From positions 1-36,918 of the forward strand of contig JAJDWF010000134.1 of assembly GCA_022825745.1 (NCBI GenBank): a stretch of 36,918 bases of DNA, written 5' to 3'. Shown in pieces: positions 24,171-33,122 of the stretch. The notes under the pieces were generated by a model. That model ran no database searches, had not been told where the DNA came from, and worked only from the letters and a program-made list of their open reading frames with translations. This stretch comes from Dehalococcoidia bacterium. GTDB taxonomy: Bacteria; Chloroflexota; Dehalococcoidia; Lucifugimonadales; UBA3495. A program made the position numbers and the translations under genes. How positions within the stretch are numbered: position 1 is the first letter of the stretch; each line of letters opens with the position of its first letter.

Positions 24171-25307
24171 ATGGCATCAACCCACAAAGACCCCGTGCTC
24201 GTCGTGCTGGAGCTGACCGGGGCCAACGACTATCTCAATACGATTGTTCCTTATAGCAATCCCCTGTATTGGGACAACCGGCCCAAGGTCCATATCGCTG
24301 AAGACCAATTGCTGCCCATAGATGACCAACTGGCATTCCGGGCCGATTCGGAGCCGTTGAAAGAAATCTACGACCAGGGCAACCTGGCAATCATTCACGG
24401 GATCGGGTTTGAAAACTCACCCCGTTCGCACTTTCGCGCCATGGACATCTGGCATACCTGCGAGCCGGATTCCATCGGCATTGACGGCTGGCTCGCCAAG
24501 GTCGTCCGGGACTTGGACCCTGCCGGCGAGAACGTGCTGAAGGGAGTTAACCTGGGCCAGGGCCTGCCTCGGGCGCTGGCCATGAAGGGGGTTCCCGTTA
24601 CTTCCGTCAACCACCTTCCTTCCTACGGTGTGCTCTCATCAAATCCGGGAATCTCCTCCGAGCAAGATCGGATCCAGTTGTTGGAAACCTTTGCCCGCAT
24701 GTACTCTCCCACCATCGGCGCCGGACCGACCATGGATTATCTGGGACAGGCAGGACGGGATGCGTTGCGAGGAGCCGACATCATCCGGGTCGCTCCCGAA
24801 ACCTATTCTTCAAACGTAGAGTACGCCAACAATGCCATCGCCAGGCGCCTCAGGGACGTGGCCCAAGTGCATCTGGCCGGCCTGGGCACCCAGGTCTTCT
24901 ACACCTCCCACGGGCCCTTCGACACCCACTACGACCAGCTGGGACCGCATGAAAAACTTTGGACGGAAATTTCCGTTGCCATACGCGACTTCTTCGCCGA
25001 CCTGCGTGAGCACGACGCCTCAGACGAGGTGGTTGTCATGTTGTTCAGCGAGTTTGGCCGCCGCGTCCGCGATAATGGCACCGGTACCGACCACGGAGCG
25101 GCTGGAGTGGCCTTCGCCATTGGCGACCGGGTGAATGGTGGAATGTACGGGACCTATCCGTCGCTGAAACCGGGGGATCTCACTCAGGGAGACCTGGAGC
25201 CCAACTATGATTTCCGTGGCTTCTACTCCACTTTGGCGGAAAAGTGGCTGGGACTCGACCCGGTGCCTATCGTCGGTGGACACTTCGAGCAAATGTCCTT
25301 CGTGTAG
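24171..25307 (+). CDS. DUF1501 family protein
   Basis: A 378-residue DUF1501 protein (alkaline-phosphatase-like fold related to sulfatases). It begins DPVLVVLELTGANDYLNTIVPY, the family strand and metal-side start. Other marks are LAIIHGIGFENSPRSHFRAMDIWHT, GIDGWLAKVV, FYTSHGPFDTHYDQ, VVVMLFSEFGRRVRDNGTGTDHGAAGVAFAIGDRVNGGMYG. Many members carry a twin-arginine signal; none is present, so this copy seems cytoplasmic. ATG 24171 is chosen because GGAAGGA lies seven bases ahead; ATGs at 24165 and 24144 are alternatives. It forms an operon with DUF1800 and the NHL protein. Confidence 0.88.
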   Translation: MASTHKDPVLVVLELTGANDYLNTIVPYSNPLYWDNRPKVHIAEDQLLPIDDQLAFRADSEPLKEIYDQGNLAIIHGIGFENSPRSHFRAMDIWHTCEPDSIGIDGWLAKVVRDLDPAGENVLKGVNLGQGLPRALAMKGVPVTSVNHLPSYGVLSSNPGISSEQDRIQLLETFARMYSPTIGAGPTMDYLGQAGRDALRGADIIRVAPETYSSNVEYANNAIARRLRDVAQVHLAGLGTQVFYTSHGPFDTHYDQLGPHEKLWTEISVAIRDFFADLREHDASDEVVVMLFSEFGRRVRDNGTGTDHGAAGVAFAIGDRVNGGMYGTYPSLKPGDLTQGDLEPNYDFRGFYSTLAEKWLGLDPVPIVGGHFEQMSFV

Positions 25308-25343
25308 CTTCAGGACCTCAAAATAGTTCGCGGGAGAGGGGAT

Positions 25344-26342
25344 ATGCTGACCACCGTCGCCGCCGGCCGGGTGTATGACTACAGCTACTGCATCGGCATG
25401 TACAGTCAGGACGGCCGGGGATTCTGGGCGCCGCAAGATTTCGTCCTGGGACCGAACGGTCGAATCTATGTGTTGAGCCGCGGTGTGGAACAATTGGGTC
25501 AGCGTATCACCAAGATCAACCTTGACCACGAGTTTCAAGGACAGTTCGGCTCCGTCGGCGAGGGAGACGGGCAAATGGTTTGGCCCCGGTCAATCGATTT
25601 GGACCGTACCGGCCGGGTGTTCGTTTCGGACGAGTATCTCAACCGGGTAACCATTTACAGTGAAGAGGGTAGTTATCGATATCACTGGGGCAGGTCCGGC
25701 AGCGAAGACGGACAGCTGAACGGACCGTCGGGAATTGCTTTCGACTCCCAGGGAACCGTTTGGGTGGTGGACAGCCTGAATCACCGGGTGCAGAGTTTCA
25801 ACCAGATCGGTGAGTTTCAGTCCAAGTTCGGGAAGCGGGGTGACGGTGACGGAGACCTGGAGATGCCATGGGGCATCTGCATCGACCGTCAGGACAACAT
25901 CTACGTCGCGGATTGGGGAAATAACCGGGTGCAAAAATTCGCCCCTACCGGAGAGTTGCTCGTTAAGTTCCAAGGCTCCGGCGCCGGGGTGGGTTCGCTC
26001 AAAGGGCCATCCGGCGTAGCTGTGGACTCGGATGGAGATGTTTACGTAACTGACTGGGGGAACCACCGAGTCCAGATCTACGCCGCCGACGGCCAATATA
26101 TTACGGCGCTGGTCGGCGACGCCCAGGAGCCTTCGCCATGGGCCCAGACCTACATCGACGCCAATCCGGATATCATCAAAGCCAGGCGGCGGACGGACCT
26201 GGAGCCTGAATGGCGGTTCCGCCGGCCGGTGGCCGTCAACGTTGACGCCGACGACCGGATCATAGTTTTGGAGTCCTACCATCACCGGCTTCAAATCTAC
26301 AACAAGCTGAAGGATTACGAGGAACCCTCAATAAACTTGTAG
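25344..26342 (+). CDS. NHL-repeat beta-propeller protein
   Basis: A 332-residue protein of about six NHL blades, for example WPRSIDLDRTGRVFVSDEYLNRVTIY, GPSGIAFDSQGTVWVVDSLNHRVQSF, MPWGICIDRQDNIYVADWGNNRVQKF, GPSGVAVDSDGDVYVTDWGNHRVQIY. No signal peptide or catalytic domain. It probably binds a ligand or partner protein. GGAGAGGGG precedes the ATG. It follows DUF1501 by 36 bp, so it is likely the third gene of that operon. Confidence 0.87.
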   Translation: MLTTVAAGRVYDYSYCIGMYSQDGRGFWAPQDFVLGPNGRIYVLSRGVEQLGQRITKINLDHEFQGQFGSVGEGDGQMVWPRSIDLDRTGRVFVSDEYLNRVTIYSEEGSYRYHWGRSGSEDGQLNGPSGIAFDSQGTVWVVDSLNHRVQSFNQIGEFQSKFGKRGDGDGDLEMPWGICIDRQDNIYVADWGNNRVQKFAPTGELLVKFQGSGAGVGSLKGPSGVAVDSDGDVYVTDWGNHRVQIYAADGQYITALVGDAQEPSPWAQTYIDANPDIIKARRRTDLEPEWRFRRPVAVNVDADDRIIVLESYHHRLQIYNKLKDYEEPSINL

Positions 26343-26373
26343 GCGCCTGCCCATCTCCACATAGAGGTGCGCT

Positions 26374-26574
26374 ATGAAGTTGAACGTGGACAAGGAAGCG
26401 GACGCCCTCTATCTGCGCCTCGACGACTCTCCCATTGTCGAGTCCGAGGAGGTTTCGCCGGGCGTGGTGCTCGATTACAACGAAGCCAACGAAGTGGTCG
26501 GCGTGGAGATGCTCCATCTCTCCAAGCGTTCTTCCACTCTCAATCTCTCCGAGTTGCAGTTCGAGACGGTGTGA
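26374..26574 (+). CDS. DUF2283 family small protein
   Basis: A 66-residue DUF2283 protein with the full-length pattern MKLNVDKEADALYLRLDDSPIVES.EVSPGVVLDYNEANEVVGVEML. Function unknown; it often lies next to toxin-antitoxin-like genes. AGAGGTG precedes the ATG. The next gene starts three bases after its stop. Confidence 0.88.
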   Translation: MKLNVDKEADALYLRLDDSPIVESEEVSPGVVLDYNEANEVVGVEMLHLSKRSSTLNLSELQFETV

Positions 26575-26577
26575 AAT

Positions 26578-26895
26578 ATGCCGCTCACCCGTGACTTCAA
26601 GGAGACCGTGCAGGCCCGCGCGGAGCGAGACCCGGCATTTCGAGAAGGATTGCTGAAGGAAGGCGTCGAATGTCTGCTTGCCGGGGATGTCGAGACGGGC
26701 AAAATCCTGCTTCGCGACTATATCAACGCCACCATCGGGTTCGAGGAACTCGGCTCCCTCACCGGCAAGCCCCCCAAGAGTCTGATGCGCATGTTTGGCC
26801 CGTCCGGCAACCCCTACGCTCAGAACCTGTTTGAGGTCATCAGTCGCATTCAGCAGCACGAGGGTGTTCAACTCGAAGTGAACGCCGTTCGATAA
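26578..26895 (+). CDS. HTH regulator of the addiction-module type
   Basis: A 105-residue protein like putative addiction-module antidotes. It shows MPLTRDFKETVQARAERDPAFREGLLKEGVECLLAGDVETGKILLRDYINATIGFEELGSLTGKPPKSLMRMFGPSGNP, then NLFEVISRIQQHEGVQLEV. The HTH spans FEELGSLTGKPPKSLMRMF. It is coupled to the DUF2283 gene and ends at a strong terminator. A role as antitoxin-like repressor is family inference; no RelE/HigB-type toxin is seen. Confidence 0.85.
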   Translation: MPLTRDFKETVQARAERDPAFREGLLKEGVECLLAGDVETGKILLRDYINATIGFEELGSLTGKPPKSLMRMFGPSGNPYAQNLFEVISRIQQHEGVQLEVNAVR

Positions 26896-26903
26896 CAATA
26901 GTG

Positions 26904-26941
26904 AAGTCCGGCGCAGCCCCAACCAGGGCCGCGCCGGACTT
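26904..26941. terminator. Bidirectional terminator hairpin
   Basis: AAGTCCGGCGC and GCGCCGGACTT form a perfect 11-bp outer stem with four further inner pairs. It lies between two convergent genes (ends 26895 and 26964). The T-tracts are short. Confidence 0.75.
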
Positions 26942-26963
26942 TCTGTTGCGTGGTGAGTATTCC

Positions 26964-29900
26964 CTACTCGGCGCAGTTGCTGCCTTGCGTTTCGGCCACG
27001 GTGCCCAGCCACGTCTGGAAATCCGTGTCCAGCGGCGCGCACAGGCCCGAGCTTTGGAAGCGCAGGGTGGTCAGGTTGGACAACCCGGTCAGGCTCTGCG
27101 GCAGAGGCCCTTTCAGGCCGCCGTTGTTGTGGAACCACAACCCGGTGGTTTCGGTGAGGCTCGCCACGTAGGCGGGCAGCTCTCCCGACAGGTTGTTGCC
27201 GCCCAGGTCCAGGCGTGTCACCCGGTCCTCGGGGTTGCCGTGAACGCCGTACCAGTCGTTGACCGGCCGTTCGCTCAGCCAGTTGGCCGTGTGGACCCAG
27301 TTCGCGCCGCCGGTGTCCTCGTACAGGGCGGTGAGGATTTGCCGGTCGGTGCAGTTCTGGTCAAGAGTAACCCAACTGTATTGGATACCCGTCAAACCAT
27401 TTAGCCAAGTCTGGAACTCCTCGTCGGCCGCCGCGCAGAGGCCAGTCCCATGGAAGCGCAGCACAAGAAAATTGAGAGCTGTGAAGCTTCGCGGCAGAAT
27501 CCCGGTCAGACCGCTATTATTCTGCAGGGCCAACTCTGCAAGAGGACCGCTGCTATTGTCGCCCAAGCCCGGCGGCAACGGCCCGCTCAGGTCGTTATCA
27601 CGAAGGTTCAGCGTGATAATGCTTTGCAGGTTGCTGAACTCCGGTGGAATCTCCCCAGTCAAGCGGTTCTCTTCGACGTGCAGGCGCACGAGTTTGCTCA
27701 GGCTGCCCAACTCCGACGGGATCTCGCCCGTCAGGCTGTTATAGCCGAGGGACAGAAAATAGAGTTCGTTCAGGTGGCTCAACCCGGCAGGTATCGTCCC
27801 TGAGAGATTGTTGTTGTCCAGGTTGATGTAGGTGACGCGCCCGTCGTCAGTGGTACTTACCCCATGCCAGTCGTCCAAGGGCTCGTCGCTGAGCCAGTTG
27901 GTGCGGGTCGTCCAGCTGTCGCCGTTGGTGCTGTGGTACAGCAGGGTCAGGACGTCCCGGTCCGAGGCCGGTTCGCAGACTTGGCCCAGATGCAGTTCCA
28001 AGCCGTCCAGCCACTGCAAGAAGTGGTAGTCGTAGGGTGCGCAGGGACCTTGGGTTGAATCTCTACGGCCGTAGATCAGACCCTCCAGATTGGTCAGCGC
28101 GGTCAGGCTTTGCGGCAGCTCACCGGTCAGGGCGTTGCCCCTCAGGTCCAGGTTGGTCAGCTTGGTGAGATTACCCAGCTCGGCGGGTACTTCGCCGCTG
28201 AGGAGGTTCGTCCCGAGGCTCATGCTGGTGAGGCTGGTCAGGTTGCCCAGTTCAGCCGGAATGGGGCCGGTGAGCCAGTTGCTGCTGAACGAGTGTATTT
28301 GCAGGTTGGCAAAGTCGCCGATCTCGGCGGGAATGGGGCCACGCAGGTTGTTGTTCTGCAGCAGCATGACATCAACGTTGCCGTTTTTGTCGGTGGAAAT
28401 GCCGTACCACTCGCCGATGGGTTGGTCGCTCAGCCAGTTGGTGTTGTTGTGCCAGTTGGCGCCGTCGGTGGCGTTATACAGCGCGACCAAAGCCTCCCGG
28501 TCCTGGTTGGCGCAGTTGTCGCCCATCGCGTCGCTGACGTTGCCCAGCCACTGCTGGAAGCCGGCGTTCAGCGGCGCACAGATGCCCGTGTCCTGGAAGT
28601 GGATGCGCGTCAGGTCGGCCCGTCCGGTCAGGCCCTGGGGCAGTTCCCCGCTCAGGCCGGCGTTGGACTGCAACATCAGGGACGTCAGGTTGGTCAGATT
28701 GCCCAACTCCGCGGGCACGTCCCCGCTGAGATTGTTGTTGTTGAGGTGCAGCCGGGACACGCTCACCAGGCCGCCGAACTCGGCCGGAATCTCGCCGGTC
28801 AGGTTGTTGCGGCTGAGGTAGAAATTCTCCAGGTGCTCAAACTGTCCCAGCGCCGGGGAGATCTCTCCCGACAGGTTGTTGCGATGCAGGGCCAGTTCGG
28901 TGAGTTCGGTCAGGCTGGCCAGGTAGTCGGGCAGCGGGCCGGTCAGGTTGTTCTCGGCCAGGTTCAGCCCGGTCACGCGGCCGTCCGCGTTGGTGGTCAC
29001 CCCGTGCCATTCGCCCAGCGGTTGCTCGCTGTTCCAGTTGGCGCTGTTGGTCCAGTTGGGGCCGTCCGTGTCCTCGTACAGTGCGCTGAGGATCTGCCGG
29101 TCGGTGCAGGTCTGGTCCAGGGTCACCAGGTTGGTCAGTTCGGTCCCCGGCGCGCCGATGATCCCCGGCAGCATGTTCAGCTCGGTCTGGAAATCCGCGT
29201 CGCCCGGCGCGCAGAGGTCGGTGCCGGTGAACAACACGCTGAAAATGGGACGGGCCAGGACCAGGCTGCGGGGCAGAGGCCCGTACATGCCGCTGTTGTT
29301 CCGCAGGTCCAGGTCCTTGAAACGCTCGTTGGAATACGACACGTAGTTGGGACGAGGATCGAATTTGTCGAACAGGACGGACGGCAATCGCCCGCTCAGG
29401 TTGTTGTCGTTGAAGAACATGACGGGCATCTTGAAGCCCGTCCACTCCGGCGAGAAGGAGCCGGACAGGTTGTTGCCATGGATCTCCACCAGCGTAAGAC
29501 CGTTCAGGTCGCCGAACTCCGGAGGCAGCGGCCCTGAGAGGTTGTTGTTCTGGAGGAACATGTTCATGGGCCGGGTGCCCAGGGTGCGTATGCCATGCCA
29601 TTGGCCAAGCGGCTTGTCGCTGAGCCAGTTGGTGTTGTTGTGCCAGTTGTCGCCGTCGGTGGCGTGGTACAGCGCGATCAGGGCCGCCCGGTCGCAATCG
29701 TTGCCCTTGGCGTCGTTCAAGCCTTGGATCCACCTTTCAAGGTTGGTGGCGTTGAGATAGCACACGCCGGTGTCCTGGAAGTGGAAGCGCTCCAGGCTGG
29801 TCATCCCGGTCAGCGCCGGGGACATTTTGCCTTCCAGGCCGGGATTGGAATGCAAGAGCAGGGATTCCATGTTGGTGAGATTGCCCAGTTCGGCGGGCAC

Positions 29901-30300
29901 CGCCCCGGTAAAGTTGTTGTTGTTCAGGTGCAGCCGCTCGAGGTTGGTCAAGTCGCCCAGGAACGCCGGTATCTCGCCGTCGAGTTGGTTCCGGCTGAGA
30001 TACAGCAGCTCCAGGTTTTCCAGGTTGGCCCACTCGCTGGGAATCTGCCCGGTCAGCTCGTTGCGGTACAGTTTGAGCTCGGTGAGGAGGCTCAGTTCGC
30101 CCAGCTGCGCGGGTATCGGGCCGGAGACATTGTTGTTCGACATGTCCAGGCGGACCACGCGCCCGTCGCTGTTCGTGTACACGCCGAGCCAGTGGTCAAG
30201 GGGCAGGTTGGTGTTCCAGTTGTTGTTCCAGGTCCAGTTGTCGCCGCCGGTGGAGTTGTACACCGAGACCAGGATGGCCCGGTCGCCGGCGGCGGAGCCG
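26964..30300 (-). repeat. Six tandem LRR modules
   Basis: Module starts (DR..L..LY motif) lie near 30285, 29700, 29112, 28505, 27967 and 27355. Modules 2 and 4 share NNTNWLS; modules 3 and 6 share CTDRQIL.ALYEDT, suggesting duplication of larger blocks. Confidence 0.75.
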
Positions 30301-30428
30301 GTTGTTGTCTGCGCGCTGGCGGGGTTGGCGTTCAGCGCACCCCCGATGATTACCAGCAGCAATGCGACGGGTAGCGCCAGCAATGCCGCCGATTTGCGCC
30401 ACGCGCTTTTCTTGAGCCAAGTTTTCAT
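26964..30428 (-). CDS. Secreted leucine-rich-repeat protein, six modules
   Basis: A 1154-residue exported protein. The signal peptide is MKTWLKK...LLALPVALLLVIIGGA with likely cleavage after ASA (residue 39). The rest is six tandem modules of about 180-205 residues (the last about 130). Each begins DR-x-(I/A)L-x-x-(L/V)Y-x-x-T-x-G-x-(N/S)W with NW and PL..W(H/Y)G. Plant-type LRRs follow (L..N.L.G.IP..LG.L), and several modules end with FQ.WL and a Cys. Asn-rich ladders (NNNLSG) are abundant. No C-terminal membrane anchor is seen, so it may be released or held by partners. It probably binds proteins or glycans at the surface. AGGAGAAGGA precedes the ATG at 30428; the open frame continues upstream without signal-peptide features. 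Confidence 0.9.
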   Translation of the reverse strand: MKTWLKKSAWRKSAALLALPVALLLVIIGGALNANPASAQTTTGSAAGDRAILVSVYNSTGGDNWTWNNNWNTNLPLDHWLGVYTNSDGRVVRLDMSNNNVSGPIPAQLGELSLLTELKLYRNELTGQIPSEWANLENLELLYLSRNQLDGEIPAFLGDLTNLERLHLNNNNFTGAVPAELGNLTNMESLLLHSNPGLEGKMSPALTGMTSLERFHFQDTGVCYLNATNLERWIQGLNDAKGNDCDRAALIALYHATDGDNWHNNTNWLSDKPLGQWHGIRTLGTRPMNMFLQNNNLSGPLPPEFGDLNGLTLVEIHGNNLSGSFSPEWTGFKMPVMFFNDNNLSGRLPSVLFDKFDPRPNYVSYSNERFKDLDLRNNSGMYGPLPRSLVLARPIFSVLFTGTDLCAPGDADFQTELNMLPGIIGAPGTELTNLVTLDQTCTDRQILSALYEDTDGPNWTNSANWNSEQPLGEWHGVTTNADGRVTGLNLAENNLTGPLPDYLASLTELTELALHRNNLSGEISPALGQFEHLENFYLSRNNLTGEIPAEFGGLVSVSRLHLNNNNLSGDVPAELGNLTNLTSLMLQSNAGLSGELPQGLTGRADLTRIHFQDTGICAPLNAGFQQWLGNVSDAMGDNCANQDREALVALYNATDGANWHNNTNWLSDQPIGEWYGISTDKNGNVDVMLLQNNNLRGPIPAEIGDFANLQIHSFSSNWLTGPIPAELGNLTSLTSMSLGTNLLSGEVPAELGNLTKLTNLDLRGNALTGELPQSLTALTNLEGLIYGRRDSTQGPCAPYDYHFLQWLDGLELHLGQVCEPASDRDVLTLLYHSTNGDSWTTRTNWLSDEPLDDWHGVSTTDDGRVTYINLDNNNLSGTIPAGLSHLNELYFLSLGYNSLTGEIPSELGSLSKLVRLHVEENRLTGEIPPEFSNLQSIITLNLRDNDLSGPLPPGLGDNSSGPLAELALQNNSGLTGILPRSFTALNFLVLRFHGTGLCAAADEEFQTWLNGLTGIQYSWVTLDQNCTDRQILTALYEDTGGANWVHTANWLSERPVNDWYGVHGNPEDRVTRLDLGGNNLSGELPAYVASLTETTGLWFHNNGGLKGPLPQSLTGLSNLTTLRFQSSGLCAPLDTDFQTWLGTVAETQGSNCAE

Positions 30429-30472
30429 ATCGTTCGAGTCCTTCTCCTTATCTGAGTTTGTCGATATGACTG

Positions 30473-30533
30473 CGCTTGGCCCGACCCCGGCGCGCGACGC
30501 TCGCCCTGCGCCTGGGCCGTAACAGGCCAAACG
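30473..30533 (-). other. Nested hairpin in the LRR-gene leader
   Basis: On the minus strand CGTTTGGCC (30533-30525) pairs with GGCCAAGCG (30481-30473). Inside, GGCCC pairs with GGGTC-like bases and GGCGC (30512-30508) with GCGCC (30493-30489). The structure ends about 45 bases before the ATG. It does not match a riboswitch class I know. Confidence 0.4.
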
Positions 30534-30619
30534 GGGCGAGATACTACCGTCTATTTCTATGAATGGAGCATCAAACCATAGGCGTTGTGTATGAATTTGT
30601 GAATGATTTTCCCCGAACG

Positions 30620-33061
30620 TCAGTCCGCAATCCCGCTCACCATGCGGTAGCCGACCCGTGGTTCGGTGCGTATGTACCGGGGGCTGCCGGCCGAGTCGCC
30701 CAGCTTCTGGCGGATGCGCTTCACCACGTCCCGCACCAGCCAGGCTTCGCCCACCCGCTCCGGCCCCCACACGCGCTGCAAGAGCACGCTGTGGGTCAGC
30801 ACCCGCGGCGCGTTGACCGCCAGCTCGTAGAGCACCGCGTACTCCGTGGCGGTCAACTGCACCGTTTCATCCGCCACCGTCACGCGACGCTCGGCGAAGT
30901 CGATGCACAGGTCGTCCGCCGCGAACGGCCCCGACGCCTCCGCCTGGTAGGGTTCCACCCGCCGGCGCAGCGCGGCCCGGATCCGGGCTGCCAGTTCCGT
31001 CGGCGAGAAGGGCTTGACCACGTAGTCAGTGGCCCCCATGTCGAAAGCCCGCGCGATGACGTCGTCCTGGCCGTACACCGAAATGAAGATTACCGGCACG
31101 TCCGAGGCGCGGTGGATGTCGTGCATCAGGGTCACGCCGTCGGCGCCGGGCAGCATCAGGTCCAGCAGGACCAGGTGCGGCTTCTGCTCCTCCACCAGGC
31201 GGAGCACGTCGGCGGGGTCGCCGGTGGCGATGGGCGCGTAGCCGGCCTTGGTGAGCACGTCGCGGACGTAGCGCAGGGCCTGCGGGTCGTCGTCCACGGC
31301 CAGCACCCGCACCTGCCCGGAGGCCGTCGCCGGCGTCCGTGGCGTGGGCGCAACCGGAGCGGCGGTTGTCGTCTCCTCCACCGTGGGCAGCGTAAAGGTG
31401 AACCTGGCCCCCAGGCCCGGGCCGTCGCTCTCGGCCCAGATGCGGCCGCCGTGGGCCTCCACGATGCCCTTGCAGATGGCCAACCCCAGCCCGGAGCCGC
31501 CCATACCGTAGCCGTCGATTCCGTGGCCATCGCTGCCGTGGCTATCGGCGCCGGCCCCCGCGTCCGCGGCCTGGGGCCGGGAGAACTTGCGGAACAGCAG
31601 CGGCAGCTGGTCGGCGGGTATGCCCCGGCCGTGGTCGGTAACGGACACCGCGACGTGGACCCCTTCCCGCTCGGCGGCAACCAGGATCAGCGCCCCGTCC
31701 GGCGAGGAGCCGGCCGCGTTGGAGATCAGGTTGCTGATTACCTGGACGATGCGCCGCTTGTCGGCCATGACCAGGGGCAGGTCCGGCGCCAGGTCCATTT
31801 GCAGGTTGGCCATGCCCCGGCTGAAGAACCGGCGGCGGGCCTCGTCCAGCAGCGCGCTCAAGTCTGACGGCTCCGGGTCAACCGGCAGCGCGCCCGTCTC
31901 GATGCGGGCCACGTCCAGCAGGTCGCTGATCAGGTAGCGCATGTGGTCCGACTGGTCGCGGATGATGCGGAAGAACTGGGTCATCTCGGCGGGGTCCAGC
32001 TCGGGCGCGAGTTCCAGCAGGGTGGTGACCGCGCCCTTGACGGCGGTGAGGGGAGTGCTCAGCTCGTGGCTCACCATGGCGAGGAACTCGGCCCGCAGCT
32101 TTTCCAGGTCCTCCAGCGGCGTCATGTCCTGCAGTGTCACGACGAATGAGGCCAGCTCGCCGTCCTCGCCGTGAATCGGCGTGGCGTTGATCAGGACGCG
32201 GATGCTGCGGCCATCGGGCACGCTCAGCGCCATCTCCTCGGCGCGCACGGTTTCGCCGGCGCTCAGCAGGTCGGGCATGGGGAAGTTCAGCAGCGAGAGT
32301 TCGCGGCCATCCGCGCGCACGCAGGTGATCACGCCCAGCAGGTCCTCGGCCGACTGCTCCGGCTCCATGAGGCTGCCCACGATGCGCATGGCCTCCCGGT
32401 TGAAGGACACCGGCGCCCCGGTGCGGGCGTCGAACACGGTAACGCCCACCGGCGAGGTGTTGACCAGGGTCTCCAGGTCGTTGCGGGCGCGTTGCTCGTC
32501 CCGGTAGGTGCGGGCGTTGGCGATGACCAGCGCCGCCTGGGACGCGAACATCACCAGGGTCTCCTCGTCCGTCCGAGTGAACTCCGCGCCGGCGTCCTTG
32601 TCGGCAGCGTCCTTGTCGGCCAGAAAGATGTTGCCCATCTGCTGGCCCCGGTGGAACACCGGCGACGCCAGGAGCGGCACCGCGTGCTCGGCCGGCAGGG
32701 GCGGCTGAAATTCGGCCAGGTCCATTGACCGGGCCAGGTCCACCAGGTCGGGAATGCGCAACGGCTCGGGGATCCGGTTCAGGTAATCGAAAAGGTCCTT
32801 CGCGTCCGGCATCGTGCAGATGCGGTCGGTTTCCTCGGCCGTCATGCCGGACGTCAGAAAGTCCTGCACCTGCCCCTCCTGGTCGAGCAGGGCCATCACG
32901 CCATAGCGTGCGCCGGTCAGCGAGCGGGCCGAGTCCAGGACTCCCTGCATCACCGCGTCGAAGTCCAGGCTCTCGTTGATGCGCAGGCTCGCCTCGCTGA
33001 GCAGCGAAAGGCGCTCCCGAAGCGCTGCAATCTCCCGGTCGCGTTGGTCTGGTTGGGCCAT
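30620..33061 (-). CDS. Sensor histidine kinase fused to an OmpR-type response regulator
   Basis: An 813-residue cytoplasmic protein without membrane segments. Order: coiled start, GAF (about 25-190), PAS (about 195-310), HisKA with phospho-accepting His332 (MVSHELSTPLTAVKG), HATPase (N box ISNLISNAAGSS, DHGRGIP, GSGLGLAICKGIVEAHGG), receiver with Asp634 (LVLLDLMLPG) and Lys in VVKPFSP, then a winged-helix DNA-binding domain (LTATEYAVLYELAVN, ending RVGYRMV). Sensing, phosphotransfer and DNA binding are thus in one chain. The ATP lid holds an odd Gly/His/Asp-rich insert (GADSHGSDGHGIDGYGMGGS). The ATG at 33061 has GGAGGAGA; the frame stays open upstream without homology. The ligand is unknown, possibly redox or gas via GAF/PAS. 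Confidence 0.9.
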   Translation of the reverse strand: MAQPDQRDREIAALRERLSLLSEASLRINESLDFDAVMQGVLDSARSLTGARYGVMALLDQEGQVQDFLTSGMTAEETDRICTMPDAKDLFDYLNRIPEPLRIPDLVDLARSMDLAEFQPPLPAEHAVPLLASPVFHRGQQMGNIFLADKDAADKDAGAEFTRTDEETLVMFASQAALVIANARTYRDEQRARNDLETLVNTSPVGVTVFDARTGAPVSFNREAMRIVGSLMEPEQSAEDLLGVITCVRADGRELSLLNFPMPDLLSAGETVRAEEMALSVPDGRSIRVLINATPIHGEDGELASFVVTLQDMTPLEDLEKLRAEFLAMVSHELSTPLTAVKGAVTTLLELAPELDPAEMTQFFRIIRDQSDHMRYLISDLLDVARIETGALPVDPEPSDLSALLDEARRRFFSRGMANLQMDLAPDLPLVMADKRRIVQVISNLISNAAGSSPDGALILVAAEREGVHVAVSVTDHGRGIPADQLPLLFRKFSRPQAADAGAGADSHGSDGHGIDGYGMGGSGLGLAICKGIVEAHGGRIWAESDGPGLGARFTFTLPTVEETTTAAPVAPTPRTPATASGQVRVLAVDDDPQALRYVRDVLTKAGYAPIATGDPADVLRLVEEQKPHLVLLDLMLPGADGVTLMHDIHRASDVPVIFISVYGQDDVIARAFDMGATDYVVKPFSPTELAARIRAALRRRVEPYQAEASGPFAADDLCIDFAERRVTVADETVQLTATEYAVLYELAVNAPRVLTHSVLLQRVWGPERVGEAWLVRDVVKRIRQKLGDSAGSPRYIRTEPRVGYRMVSGIAD

Positions 33062-33122
33062 GCCTGTCTCCTCCACCTGAACCCGATGTGCGGACGGATG
33101 CCGCCGGTTGTCGGCGCGCCAG

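Noticed and set aside
28110..29537. Plus-strand open frame of 475 codons inside the LRR gene
   Set aside because: The repeat structure comes from the antisense LRR; Gln/Val/Gly-rich shadow.
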